The position numbers and the translations under genes are program-made. A stretch of DNA of 64,000 nt from a virus. Shown in pieces: positions 50,496 to 58,783 of this stretch (the stretch's first letter is position 1; each line of letters opens with the position of its first letter). The DNA lies in IMG/VR virus record IMGVR_UViG_3300018424_000008, positions 1 through 64,000 of that record; one strand, given 5' to 3'. The notes below the pieces were generated by a model, which was not told where the DNA came from, made no database searches, and saw only the letters and a program-made list of their open reading frames with translations.

Positions 50496-51028
50496 GGTAC
50501 ATGTTCTCCGTATTGAGTTTTTAGTTGGTGAAGTTTATTGTTGATGGTATCTTGTGCTTCGGGTATGAGTTGTTCAGATTCTGCTTGCCATTCATCCCAG
50601 TAGAGCATTCCGTAATGGCGTACGGTGCTTTCGGGCATATCGGAAGGTGCTGGCATACCGCGGCGTTGTTTTTGTATTTTCATTGCCATTTCTGCTGGTG
50701 ATTTTTGTTGCCATGATTGGTAGTAATTTTTGGCGTGCCATTGGAGGAAGTCTGAGTGATCGAGGATATCTTGTGTAAGGTTTTCTTTTAGTGTTTCTTG
50801 TTCGATTAATTTTAGATGTGTATATATTTGCAATATTAGGTTTTCGGTATCATATTTGAAGGATGTGAGTGTTTTTATTGCGAACAAGAATTTTTCTTGG
50901 TGTAATTTATTTTTAAGCAATTTTTCGCCTAGGCTTTGTTTGATCATATTAACGAGTGTTGTTTCTCTTTTAGATTCAATGTCTTCTATAGATTCTGATA
51001 TGATGTTTTGTATATATTTTCTAATCAT
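50492..51028 (-). CDS. class B targeting protein, paralogue of the next
   Basis: 178 aa. MIRKYIQNIISE (I-S-E) followed by SIEDIESKRE. The start overlaps the upstream stop. The body is homologous to the 174-aa neighbour: EQETLKENLTQDILDHSDFL, P-A-P-S-D-M-P-E-S-T-V-R-H-Y-G-M-L, and a helical end. The S-D-M/N-D-M...R-x-Y-G-M motif is the conserved core. Function unknown. Confidence 0.78.
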   Translation of the reverse strand: MIRKYIQNIISESIEDIESKRETTLVNMIKQSLGEKLLKNKLHQEKFLFAIKTLTSFKYDTENLILQIYTHLKLIEQETLKENLTQDILDHSDFLQWHAKNYYQSWQQKSPAEMAMKIQKQRRGMPAPSDMPESTVRHYGMLYWDEWQAESEQLIPEAQDTINNKLHQLKTQYGEHVP

Positions 51029-51552
51029 TATTCAAATAACCCATATTTTTTGGCGAATTTATCTGCTTCGTGTTGAATTCTATTCTGTGCTGCAGCTGTA
51101 CGTTTTCTGACGTGTTCATCGAATACATGCTGAGGTATCATGCCATATCCGCGTGCAGTGTGAGAATCCATGTCGTTGGACGCAGGTTGACCATATATTG
51201 CGCCGACTTCGTTTGCTGCTTCGAAGCCTGCATCTCTGTTTAGTATCTTGTTATATTCTTTTGTGAGAATTCTTTTAAAGAATTCTGAGTGTTTTACTAT
51301 TTCTTTTGTTAAGTTATCTTTTAGTGTTTCTTGTTCGCTGTATTTTAAATTATTGTAATAGAGGCTTGTTGATGCGCTGGCTTTTATGTTTTTTATTTTG
51401 GCGAGTTTAAGTGCATATAAAAATCTGGTTACACTAGTGTCTGTGCTGAGCAATTTTTGTATGCTTTTTCTTATCATTTCATCGATGAGAAACTTTTCTC
51501 TTTGTTTGATGTTTGATTCCTGTATAACTTTTCTTATATATTTTTTAATCAT
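51028..51552 (-). CDS. class B targeting protein, paralogue of the previous
   Basis: 174 aa. MIKKYIRKVIQE (I-Q-E) followed by SNIKQREKF. EQETLKDNLTKEIVKHSEFF, A-S-N-D-M-D-S-H-T-A-R-G-Y-G-M-I and a helical end match the 178-aa protein. Tandem duplication with about one third identity by eye. Function unknown. Confidence 0.78.
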   Translation of the reverse strand: MIKKYIRKVIQESNIKQREKFLIDEMIRKSIQKLLSTDTSVTRFLYALKLAKIKNIKASASTSLYYNNLKYSEQETLKDNLTKEIVKHSEFFKRILTKEYNKILNRDAGFEAANEVGAIYGQPASNDMDSHTARGYGMIPQHVFDEHVRKRTAAAQNRIQHEADKFAKKYGLFE

Positions 51553-51604
51553 TGTTTCTTCCTGGCGTTTTTATATTTTTTAAAAACCATTTTGCAACTC
51601 TTTA

Positions 51605-52450
51605 TTATTTAAATTTTTCGATATTTTTCACAAACTGTTTGATTTCTCCGGGCCCGCGTCTACTTTGTCTCATCCCCACTAGTATTTGTTTTCGCACTTG
51701 TTTCCACTGTAGGTCATCAAAAAACACAGGTTTATATATCATTATACCAACACAAAGAACGCTATCTTTGCCGATCAATAATGACTCTTTTTCCGAACCC
51801 CAAGGGTTAAACAATGTATTGCCACTGTCGATGCCCATTTTGCCTCTTTCCCAAAGTTCTTGTGCTATTCTAGAAACTAAATCAACATTAAAAAACACTT
51901 TTGGATCGTTTTCCCTTTTGTGCCAAAAAATAACTGGCACCTCATTAGCCTCCCCAGTGATCTGGACATTGTATTGTTTTGAAAACTTTAGTACTGAAGA
52001 CAAGTGTGCTGACCAGCTATCGACTTCTCCTTGCGGTTGATAGTCAAAATTACCTGTAAATATTAACCAATTATCTGCTTGGTTGTCTGTGAAAATATTT
52101 CGACATGATGGCCGAAAATACTTTGTGTTTTTACTTAGGAATTCTCCTACTGCTTTAGGGCTTAATGTTAATCCACGATAATAATGATCATAGTTTGTTA
52201 ACAAATTTAACAATTTCGTACTAGTAAAAGTTTGCGGACCTTTGAAATATTTTTTTACCCAAGCATGCAGTGATTCTTCCTTGTGAAGCACTACATATTC
52301 ATGAAGGCTAACAATAAATTCCTGTTCAGCTTCAGTATTTTTTTCATATGGCATATTATCAAAAAGCTCATGGAATTCTTCAGCATTAAAATAATCACCA
52401 AAAACTGAGTTGCTTTCATTAATAATTTTTTCTATATATTGTCGTAACAT
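51605..52450 (-). CDS. R-S-E-type ADP-ribosyltransferase with class B targeting helix
   Basis: 281 aa from ATG 52450 (MLRQYIEKIINE, I-N-E); a longer frame would start inside the previous gene. The body follows the order of R-S-E ADP-ribosyltransferases: H-Y-Y-R-G-L near 95 (Arg), a serine segment E-V-D-S-W-S-A-H-L-S-S near 145, F-F-N-V-D-L-V-S-R, and N-P-W-G-S-E-K-E-S-L-L-I-G near 225, an E-x-E turn followed by VLCVGIMIYKP, as in T4 Alt-like enzymes. Alt is packaged in T4 heads and injected to modify host RNA polymerase, so this is the best functional parallel here. Confidence 0.72.
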   Translation of the reverse strand: MLRQYIEKIINESNSVFGDYFNAEEFHELFDNMPYEKNTEAEQEFIVSLHEYVVLHKEESLHAWVKKYFKGPQTFTSTKLLNLLTNYDHYYRGLTLSPKAVGEFLSKNTKYFRPSCRNIFTDNQADNWLIFTGNFDYQPQGEVDSWSAHLSSVLKFSKQYNVQITGEANEVPVIFWHKRENDPKVFFNVDLVSRIAQELWERGKMGIDSGNTLFNPWGSEKESLLIGKDSVLCVGIMIYKPVFFDDLQWKQVRKQILVGMRQSRRGPGEIKQFVKNIEKFK

Positions 52451-52461
52451 TTTTATACTCT

Positions 52462-53202
52462 TTACTTTATGTGCTCTATTTGCGTAGCCATTTTTTTGGT
52501 TGCTTCTAAGAACTGCTGACACATCATAAATATATTATCTAAAGTTAACTCATATTCTTCAAAAGGGTCAGATTGACCAATAGCTTTCATCATTGCAGAT
52601 TCAATATCATACTCTTCTTTAGGTATGTTTTTCCACCATGATCTTAAATTATTATTTTTATCATAATAATCTTTATAAAAAGTAACTATTTGCTGATGAA
52701 TAATAGGTCTCATACGCCAATTGTCAGGATTACTGTACCCAACGCCGTGTGTTCCGCCAAGAGCTTTATTTTTAAAATTAATTAAATCAAAATTAAAATT
52801 AGCTTTCCAACCACGACAATGCATGACGACGGAAATGTTGGTAAAAAAATCAGAATCAAAGTCTACATAAAATCTTATTTCGCCTTTTTTAAAACGCCTG
52901 GGGTTTTGAAACGTAGAGGTGTTGTTTTCATAATGTACAAGCCCTAAATTTTTTAGACGATCGATTAAAATTTTCTCAATCTTTTCATTATCTAAAAAGA
53001 AAACTTTTTCATAATTCTGGTCTAACGTGTCACCTAATGCTAGTGCTTGTTCTATGTTGTCATCTGCCAAATTTGCAAGTTTTTGAAAGTTTTGTGATGA
53101 TACGCCTGGTGCAATTTTTTTATAACGTGATGATTGTTTTGCCATGCTTCTAGTGACGCCTGGACCTTCGCTAATAATTTTTCTAATATATTTTCTTAAC
53201 AT
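52462..53202 (-). CDS. class B targeting protein, unknown body
   Basis: 246 aa. MLRKYIRKIISE (I-S-E) followed by GPGVTRSMAKQ. The body has helical (LANLADDNIEQALALGDTLD) and strand segments (GEIRFYVDFDSDFFTNISVV, CRGWKANFNFDLINFKNKAL). Then G-G-T-H-G-V-G-Y-S-N-P-D-N-W-R-M-R and a helical C-terminus. No known catalytic motif. Confidence 0.78.
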   Translation of the reverse strand: MLRKYIRKIISEGPGVTRSMAKQSSRYKKIAPGVSSQNFQKLANLADDNIEQALALGDTLDQNYEKVFFLDNEKIEKILIDRLKNLGLVHYENNTSTFQNPRRFKKGEIRFYVDFDSDFFTNISVVMHCRGWKANFNFDLINFKNKALGGTHGVGYSNPDNWRMRPIIHQQIVTFYKDYYDKNNNLRSWWKNIPKEEYDIESAMMKAIGQSDPFEEYELTLDNIFMMCQQFLEATKKMATQIEHIK

Positions 53203-53203
53203 T

Positions 53204-53908
53204 TTACTTCTCCTTTCTAAAATCTGGCCAACCTAATTTTTCTCTAAATTCTTCTCTGTATTTTTCTGGATCCTGTCGATAAGTGCCTACCTTTATTCTT
53301 TTTAATCTAAATAAGTCTTTTATTATTGGTTGATGCGCTTTACCAATATCATTGATTTTAAAGTATTTGTATTTTGACCAGCCATACTTTTTATCATGAT
53401 AAATGTCTAAGTTAATATTTCTGTGGTGATCTCTGGGATTCATTTTACATGGAAGTGGTGCTGGTGTCACATCATATCTAGTTGTAACATATTTTTTCCA
53501 AACGTTTTCTGCTTCTGCGGAAACTGTATGTCTGTCGCACATAAGCCCAGTGTCACCAGCTATTTCAATTGCAATGTCATATAATAATGGACCAGCGCTT
53601 TCCGTTTTTGCGTACGCATTAACGACTTCGTATGTCTTACACGTATGATTATACTCTACGTCTATATGATCAGTCATGCGAACAAGCCCTGACCCATCTC
53701 CACGCGCAGCTTCTAAACTTACTCTAAATGCTTCACCGGCCGGTTTTAAAGGCATGGTCTTATTTTGCATGCCATCGACCACAATAAAAAATTTTTCTGC
53801 ATACTTTGGATCTGTGTAATATTCTCCTGGTTCATCTAAATTACTGATATCATGTGGGCTCATCATACCTTCCATAATTTTTCTAATGTATTTTTTTAAA
53901 TTCTTCAT
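53204..53908 (-). CDS. class B targeting protein with degenerate GNAT-like domain
   Basis: 234 aa. MKNLKKYIRKIMEG (I-M-E) followed by MMSPHD. From about 90 it carries the shared block AGPLLYDIAIEIAGDTGLMC, D-R-H-T-V-S-A-E-A-E-N-V-W-K-K-Y and Y-D-V, found in five relatives here. The glycine turn before a helix, a strand and then a helix ending V-W-x-x-Y resembles the acetyl-CoA-binding half of GNAT acetyltransferases, but Q/R-x-x-G-x-G is reduced. The C-terminus (IGKAHQPIIKDLFRLKRIKV) is basic. The enzyme activity is unproven. Confidence 0.75.
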   Translation of the reverse strand: MKNLKKYIRKIMEGMMSPHDISNLDEPGEYYTDPKYAEKFFIVVDGMQNKTMPLKPAGEAFRVSLEAARGDGSGLVRMTDHIDVEYNHTCKTYEVVNAYAKTESAGPLLYDIAIEIAGDTGLMCDRHTVSAEAENVWKKYVTTRYDVTPAPLPCKMNPRDHHRNINLDIYHDKKYGWSKYKYFKINDIGKAHQPIIKDLFRLKRIKVGTYRQDPEKYREEFREKLGWPDFRKEK

Positions 53909-54225
53909 ACTTTTGCCTTTGGTTTGTTAACTATATAACCCGCTGTAACTAACCAGTTTTCAATTCTGCCACTTTCTAATATTATTGTTGCTAGCCAAGC
54001 ATTTTCACCACGAGTACGTTTGTTTGTTTCAATAATTATGGCGCTAGCAAGCAACTTACTTTCTAATTTTTTAATAGAAATTTCATCTGGTAAATCTTCT
54101 TCATCAGCAGCTGAAATAAATTTAAACATCTTTGCGCGATATGTAATACTAAAGCCTAAATCAATATCAACTTCTATAGAGCCATCTGCATAGCATTTTA
54201 TCAATTTAGCTTTGTACTTATTCAT
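53905..54225 (-). CDS. degenerate staphylococcal-nuclease-like protein
   Basis: 106 aa, overlapping its neighbour by ATGA. The start KAKLIKCYADGSIEVDIDLG is followed by FSITYRAKMFKFISAADEED and a late helix/strand (AWLATIILESGRIENWLVTA). It matches the SNase layout (V-x-D-G-D-T-x-x-V-D-I-D-L-G-F), but the usual D-G-D-T is A-D-G-S and the arginine and glutamate positions are changed, so nuclease activity is doubtful. It lacks a targeting helix although its neighbours have one. Confidence 0.6.
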   Translation of the reverse strand: MNKYKAKLIKCYADGSIEVDIDLGFSITYRAKMFKFISAADEEDLPDEISIKKLESKLLASAIIIETNKRTRGENAWLATIILESGRIENWLVTAGYIVNKPKAKV

Positions 54226-54228
54226 TTT

Positions 54229-55074
54229 TTACCCATTTATTAAAGCATCTATTTTATTTTTTTGACTTTTTGCAAAAGGACTCATGAGTTTTAATCGCTT
54301 ATTACTTGCAAACCACGTTAGAAGACCCGGGTTTTTTTTGTAATAAACTTTTGAAAATACATTGTTTGGGTCCTGAACATATTTTAAATATTTCGATGAA
54401 GGAGCTAAAGGCTTTGCAGTGTTTTTTAAAACGTCATCCTGGTGATCAACAAAATATCCATATAATTCCATTGGGTCATCTGCCGGGCCATACAATTCTT
54501 GTACTTCAGGGTATGCATTTTCTACACCAATATCTATGGTTTTGCCATGTTGCTCCATACTCCATTTGTCTGCACTCATAATATCTGCGCAATCATCTTC
54601 TGGGTCGTCTGTCAATGGACTGCCCGGCAAATCTAATTGCACAGTTTCTATGTCAGATCTCAATTTAAGATATTTTTCCCAAACTTCTTGCGCTGCTACA
54701 GAAACTTCATATCTATCATTAACCAATCCGTGACCGCCGATTAAATACACCCATTCCATTAATGCATCGTAGCACACTGGTCCAAAACCCAGGACATGTG
54801 CCTTTGCCCACTTAACCATATATGCATCATTACATGGGCCGAAAGCTGTTTTATATTTACCTTTTCTCATATGACTAGTTCTTGTGTACAAAAAGTCTAT
54901 TGTTACTAACAACAAATCACCATTAAATAGTTTAATGTATCCATCACCCGCGTCAGCCATTTTTATGTGTAAATGTGGATCTTTTATTAGGCTTAACAAA
55001 CTCCATATCTTTTCATCCGGCAAATCATTTGCTTCAACTAATATTGATCTAATATATTTTCGTAAATTTTTCAT
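54229..55074 (-). CDS. class B targeting protein with degenerate GNAT-like domain
   Basis: 281 aa. MKNLRKYIRSILVE (L-V-E) followed by ANDLPDEK. The shared block near 98 is FGPVCYDALMEWVYLIGGHG, L-V-N-D-R-Y-E-V-S-V-A-A-Q-E-V-W-E-K-Y and L-R-S-D-I-E. The C-terminal 90 residues (YLKYVQDPNNVFSKVYYKKN) are unique. The V-P-rich acidic linker DLPGSPLTDDPEDDCADI corresponds to the 'D-D-P-S-D-D-C' segment of the 229-aa relative. Function unknown. Confidence 0.75.
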   Translation of the reverse strand: MKNLRKYIRSILVEANDLPDEKIWSLLSLIKDPHLHIKMADAGDGYIKLFNGDLLLVTIDFLYTRTSHMRKGKYKTAFGPCNDAYMVKWAKAHVLGFGPVCYDALMEWVYLIGGHGLVNDRYEVSVAAQEVWEKYLKLRSDIETVQLDLPGSPLTDDPEDDCADIMSADKWSMEQHGKTIDIGVENAYPEVQELYGPADDPMELYGYFVDHQDDVLKNTAKPLAPSSKYLKYVQDPNNVFSKVYYKKNPGLLTWFASNKRLKLMSPFAKSQKNKIDALING

Positions 55075-56360
55075 GGTATTCTCAAATTTTTAAACTTGTT
55101 CATCTTTTGTCTTAAATATTCTTTTTTAATTGCACGTGACAATTGTTTAACTAACATGTTTTTAAACTTATCTTTATCTGGAAACTCTGATGCTATTTTA
55201 TTATAATTTTTAACGGTCCAGTTGTAATCATATTTTTGAAACATAGAAAACATATCATCAAAGAAACGTTTGATACCAGTAGGAGCTTTGTTAATGTTGA
55301 CTAAATCATTTGCTATTGCAGTAAATGCTTGATCAAAATCTTCATTTTCTAATTTGCTTTGTATTGTATCAAAATTATCCTGTACGTATTCAACAGCTGT
55401 GTGGTATATGTGAGCTTGTACTTCATGTGACTCTAAAAAATAGTCTGTAGTAGGATAAACTTTTTTAATCTGTATTTTTTTTTGTTTTGACAAAAGATCT
55501 TTAAATTTTACGCCACCGAAAATAAAATCTTTGTTATCAATATCAAAAAGATGACTATAAGTAAGCGTTATATCGTTCTTTTTAATTGTTTCTTTGTAGT
55601 CTGCTAGATTTTGTTTATAAAAAGCGCCTTTTCTGTCAGCTGAAAGTAGGCTGGCAGCACTATCACTAATTTCAATTTTCTTAATTTTGTTTAAACGTTG
55701 TACAACTATTCTTCCAAGTAACAACCAATATGAACCAACAAACTGTAAAAAATGTATAAATTCATGTATAATAGTAGCATTTGCTCTCTTGGACATGGCA
55801 GTTTTAAGTTTCATATCTATTATTGGCATCTCAATACCATCGCCTGTCGGCAAATTATTAGCAATATCTGCCTTAAATCTTCCTTCCGCACCTAGCATTG
55901 CAAAACCAGCTAGTATTCGAAAGCCAATAAACATATCTATATCTCGCCGATTTTCAGCACAAAATTCACTGGTTTTTTTGATTAATTTTTCCCTTTTTTC
56001 ATAAAGCACGTTACGTTCATTTTTTATTTTTTCTACAGTGCTACCTTTAAACCGGTTTTTTTGATTAACATTTTCGAAATAATCCTGTTCAAACATTTCA
56101 AATATTAAATCATTTATTGCATCATCTAAATTTTTATTATCTATTTTTAAACTTGCATGTATGTAATTGCCGATTTCAAGTAGAGGTGTGCGATATGGAA
56201 ATTCTGCTGTTGAATAATGCACAGTATTTCTGCCTTCTGTTGATTCGCCTGAAACTAGTTTATCTTTATGTGCAATAATAGTGTTTAATGCTTTATCGTG
56301 ACCTAATAAATTAATGCTTTCATTAATTGTTTGTCTTATATATTGTCGTAAATGATTCAT
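55071..56360 (-). CDS. class B targeting protein: zinc metallopeptidase-like
   Basis: 429 aa. MNHLRQYIRQTINE (I-N-E) followed by SINLLGHDK. Near residue 200 NATIIHEFIHFLQFVGSY has the HExxH zinc motif, and about 110 residues later Y-F-L-E-S-H-E-V-Q-A-H-I-Y-H offers a glutamate third ligand, as in gluzincin-type phage peptidases. The rest is helical and basic, ending RAIKKEYLRQKMNKFKNLRI. If injected, it could cut a host target on entry. The substrate is unknown. Confidence 0.75.
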   Translation of the reverse strand: MNHLRQYIRQTINESINLLGHDKALNTIIAHKDKLVSGESTEGRNTVHYSTAEFPYRTPLLEIGNYIHASLKIDNKNLDDAINDLIFEMFEQDYFENVNQKNRFKGSTVEKIKNERNVLYEKREKLIKKTSEFCAENRRDIDMFIGFRILAGFAMLGAEGRFKADIANNLPTGDGIEMPIIDMKLKTAMSKRANATIIHEFIHFLQFVGSYWLLLGRIVVQRLNKIKKIEISDSAASLLSADRKGAFYKQNLADYKETIKKNDITLTYSHLFDIDNKDFIFGGVKFKDLLSKQKKIQIKKVYPTTDYFLESHEVQAHIYHTAVEYVQDNFDTIQSKLENEDFDQAFTAIANDLVNINKAPTGIKRFFDDMFSMFQKYDYNWTVKNYNKIASEFPDKDKFKNMLVKQLSRAIKKEYLRQKMNKFKNLRIP

Positions 56361-57046
56361 ACTTCAATCCCCATAGCTCTCACCCGATCTCCATGTACTG
56401 CTTCTCCGTTCATGATAAATTTGAACGTAAGCAATCCCATATCGTATAAAGCATTTATCGTGTTAGTATGCATAGGTTTCTTTATAAATTTGTTTGTTGA
56501 AAAGTGATTTGCATAAGTTAACTCATCTATTTCGTTCGAGGATTTGGATCCATCATACTGCCTCTGGGAACAATCGTCAGAAGGATCGTTCGGTGTTATC
56601 CACGGTTCATCTCTGTAATCAAGCAATATTGCTTCAACGTCATCCCGAGCTCCTAGATAATGATACCAGACTTTTCTTGCCTTTAAAGATGTTATATGCC
56701 GATCAGACATGATCCCATCTTCACCAGCAAACTCCATCGCAAGATCATATAAGAGTGGACCTAAGCCAGAGACAGATTCAACAATGCCAGCATCCTCAAC
56801 AGACCAAGCGCTATCACAGTTGCCTTCCCCATAGTAGTTATCATTTTGCCAAACCAAATATAACTGCCCAACGTTCCCAAACCTGGGATTTGGATCTCCT
56901 GTTGCTGGTCTTTTCTGAGCCTGAAGCCAGATCTGAGATGGACCAACTTTGAATACTATATGGATGTTTTTGTCTTTCATTAGTGATGGTGTATACATCC
57001 CTTCTGTTAACAATATGTTCCTTATATACTTTCTTAATTGTTTCAT
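56357..57046 (-). CDS. class B targeting protein with degenerate GNAT-like domain
   Basis: 229 aa. MKQLRKYIRNILLTE (L-T-E) followed by GMYTPSLMK. The clearest copy of the block is near 95: G-L-G-P-L-L-Y-D-L-A-M-E-F-A-G-E-D-G-I-M, S-D-R-H-I-T-S-L-K-A-R-K-V-W, Y-H-Y-L-G-A-R-D-D-V. Upstream strands LYLVWQNDNYYGEGN fit the GNAT core. The C-terminus reads ITPNDPSDDCSQRQYDGSKS. The putative CoA loop is degenerate. Function unknown. Confidence 0.77.
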   Translation of the reverse strand: MKQLRKYIRNILLTEGMYTPSLMKDKNIHIVFKVGPSQIWLQAQKRPATGDPNPRFGNVGQLYLVWQNDNYYGEGNCDSAWSVEDAGIVESVSGLGPLLYDLAMEFAGEDGIMSDRHITSLKARKVWYHYLGARDDVEAILLDYRDEPWITPNDPSDDCSQRQYDGSKSSNEIDELTYANHFSTNKFIKKPMHTNTINALYDMGLLTFKFIMNGEAVHGDRVRAMGIEV

Positions 57047-57738
57047 TTTACTTTCTCTGCTATGTCAAAAAAATTAGAGCCATCTCTTTTTAATAATTTT
57101 GATTTTCTTCTGTCAAGTCTATAAACAGCCATAGGTTTCAATGGACCTTCGTGAGCAATGTCAGCACCCATATCAATCAAACTTAATTTTTCTTCATCAC
57201 TCATTACATCTACTAAATATCTTCCCCCCGTCGCAAAAGCATCATATTCACCGCCAACTAAGGCATCATACAAACTATAGTAACCCAAACCTTGTCCTTC
57301 ATCATCGTATGGCTCTTCTTCTAAATAATATTTTGCCATTTGGTCAAGCCAGGGCACCTCTTTATTGTATATCATTTCTCCTATGCTATCTTCATCTGGA
57401 TGTATATTAGATAAATCTTTGCCAGCAATTGCAAATACGTATCCGTATCTACCATACTTTTCCTCTAACTTTGATGTGCCATGACCCGCCATATCTCCGC
57501 CAAGTGCATACATTTGTACGGTCGCAATACTTGGTGTTATATAAACCATACCATCTACTGGTCGAAGCGGACCTGACCTATTTGATAGATCGGGTGGTTT
57601 TATCTCGCCAGCTGACATTATAGACTTTGCATATTTTTCAATCGGTGTACCATGATAATAAACAGTGTCAGAGTGATCAGTGCTAGGTGCTGCCATCTCT
57701 CTTAGCAAGTTTTGTATGTATAATCGCAAATGTTTCAT
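57043..57738 (-). CDS. class B targeting protein: ADP-ribosyltransferase-like
   Basis: 231 aa. MKHLRLYIQNLLRE (L-R-E) followed by MAAPSTDHSD. ART-like pattern: T-V-Y-Y-H-G-T-P near 27, with a following I-x-x-x-G-x-I-K-P, and G-M-V-Y-I-T-P-S-I-A-T-V-Q-M-Y-A near 63, fitting the H-Y-(E) group of small ART folds (KptA/PARP-like). A late glutamate-rich segment (PDEDSIGEMIYNKEVPW) may supply the third residue. It is followed by a coiled-coil membrane protein. The substrate is unknown. Confidence 0.75.
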   Translation of the reverse strand: MKHLRLYIQNLLREMAAPSTDHSDTVYYHGTPIEKYAKSIMSAGEIKPPDLSNRSGPLRPVDGMVYITPSIATVQMYALGGDMAGHGTSKLEEKYGRYGYVFAIAGKDLSNIHPDEDSIGEMIYNKEVPWLDQMAKYYLEEEPYDDEGQGLGYYSLYDALVGGEYDAFATGGRYLVDVMSDEEKLSLIDMGADIAHEGPLKPMAVYRLDRRKSKLLKRDGSNFFDIAEKVK

Positions 57739-57746
57739 TTTGCCCT

Positions 57747-58217
57747 CTATTTTGGTGGTAGTGTATCACCGTGAGCCATGGCAACAAGATTTCTAACACG
57801 ATTTTCTTGGTCCATCGATTTTACTAATTCACCTATGTTTTTAACTTGTTCATTTATCTGACCGACTTGATTTTTTATAAAATCTATGTCATCACCGTCA
57901 GCATCTTGCTTAACTAAAAAGTTTGAAGTTTTCTGATCTATTTTTTGCACTATTGATCCAACAGCTTCTACTCTTTGTTTAATTTGCAACCTCATTTGTT
58001 TCTTTTCACTGTCATACTTTGCTATGACATCATCATATCTTTCACGCAGTAATTCTTGATCACCTTTGTGAATGTTTTGCATTTCTTCTAGTTGAACCTG
58101 AAACCTATCTACTAGTGCATCCATTCTGGCTTGCATATTTGTATAAAGCCATATTAAGAATGCTGCAAATATTCCTAATGAGCCGTGGTCTAATAACATT
58201 TCTAATATTTCTGTCAT
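57747..58217 (-). CDS. membrane-anchored coiled-coil protein without targeting helix
   Basis: 156 aa. One N-terminal membrane helix (HGSLGIFAAFLIWLYTNM), then a long coiled coil (MDALVDRFQVQLEEMQNIHK, YDSEKKQMRLQIKQRVEAVG) to about residue 140. This layout resembles BhlA/holin-like or spanin-like phage envelope proteins, but the coil is long. It is the only clearly membrane-anchored gene in the class B cluster and may be part of a lysis or delivery apparatus (inference). Confidence 0.7.
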   Translation of the reverse strand: MTEILEMLLDHGSLGIFAAFLIWLYTNMQARMDALVDRFQVQLEEMQNIHKGDQELLRERYDDVIAKYDSEKKQMRLQIKQRVEAVGSIVQKIDQKTSNFLVKQDADGDDIDFIKNQVGQINEQVKNIGELVKSMDQENRVRNLVAMAHGDTLPPK

Positions 58218-58771
58218 TCTTCTTGTCCTCCATGTGTATGTTTAAATGGTCGAATATTTCCTACAGCATCATCTGTATTTCTTATGCCTGTGGCTGATCG
58301 AGTTTGTTCGTCTATCTCATCTTTAAAAGATGGCACCAGTCCATACATGTCTATTACTTCTTTACATTGTTCAGCAATGTGCCTCAGTTCATCAGTATCT
58401 CTAACACTAAATGCAAAGTTACCAATGTATGTTTTCTTATTAGCAATAAACCAAAGGGCAATCATAACTCTATCTGGTGTGTGTAGATTTGAGTATTTTC
58501 TAAAAATATCTACATCCCAGCTCCAAAAAGTGTGACGTGCCAAGTCATGAAATTTATCCTCTAATGTTTCTTCTTCTGCCATTTCATCTACATCTTCAAC
58601 AGTACTATACCATTCTTCGCCTATCATGCCCTCACGTAAACACTCATCAAAGTCTTGTCGAAATTTATCATTTAAACCATAGTAACAATCACTGAAAGTA
58701 TTCCAGCTTAACCATTGCATGTTGATAGATTCTCTTAAAATATTCCTAATATATTTTTTTAAATTTTTCAT
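58214..58771 (-). CDS. class B targeting protein, related to the next
   Basis: 185 aa. MKNLKKYIRNILRE (L-R-E) followed by SINMQWLSWN. The second half (PDRVMIALWFIANKKTYIGN, F-S-V-R-D-T-D-E-L-R-H-I-A-E-Q-C-K-E, Y-G-L-V-P-S-F-K-D-E-I-D) resembles the C-terminus of the 335-aa protein. Thus a domain is shared between neighbouring cargoes. Function unknown. Confidence 0.78.
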   Translation of the reverse strand: MKNLKKYIRNILRESINMQWLSWNTFSDCYYGLNDKFRQDFDECLREGMIGEEWYSTVEDVDEMAEEETLEDKFHDLARHTFWSWDVDIFRKYSNLHTPDRVMIALWFIANKKTYIGNFAFSVRDTDELRHIAEQCKEVIDMYGLVPSFKDEIDEQTRSATGIRNTDDAVGNIRPFKHTHGGQEE

Positions 58772-58783
58772 AATCAGTACTCT

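Noticed and set aside
53905-54225. Active thermonuclease
   Set aside because: The layout fits SNase, but the catalytic D-G-D-T, arginine and glutamate positions are changed; kept only as a degenerate relative.
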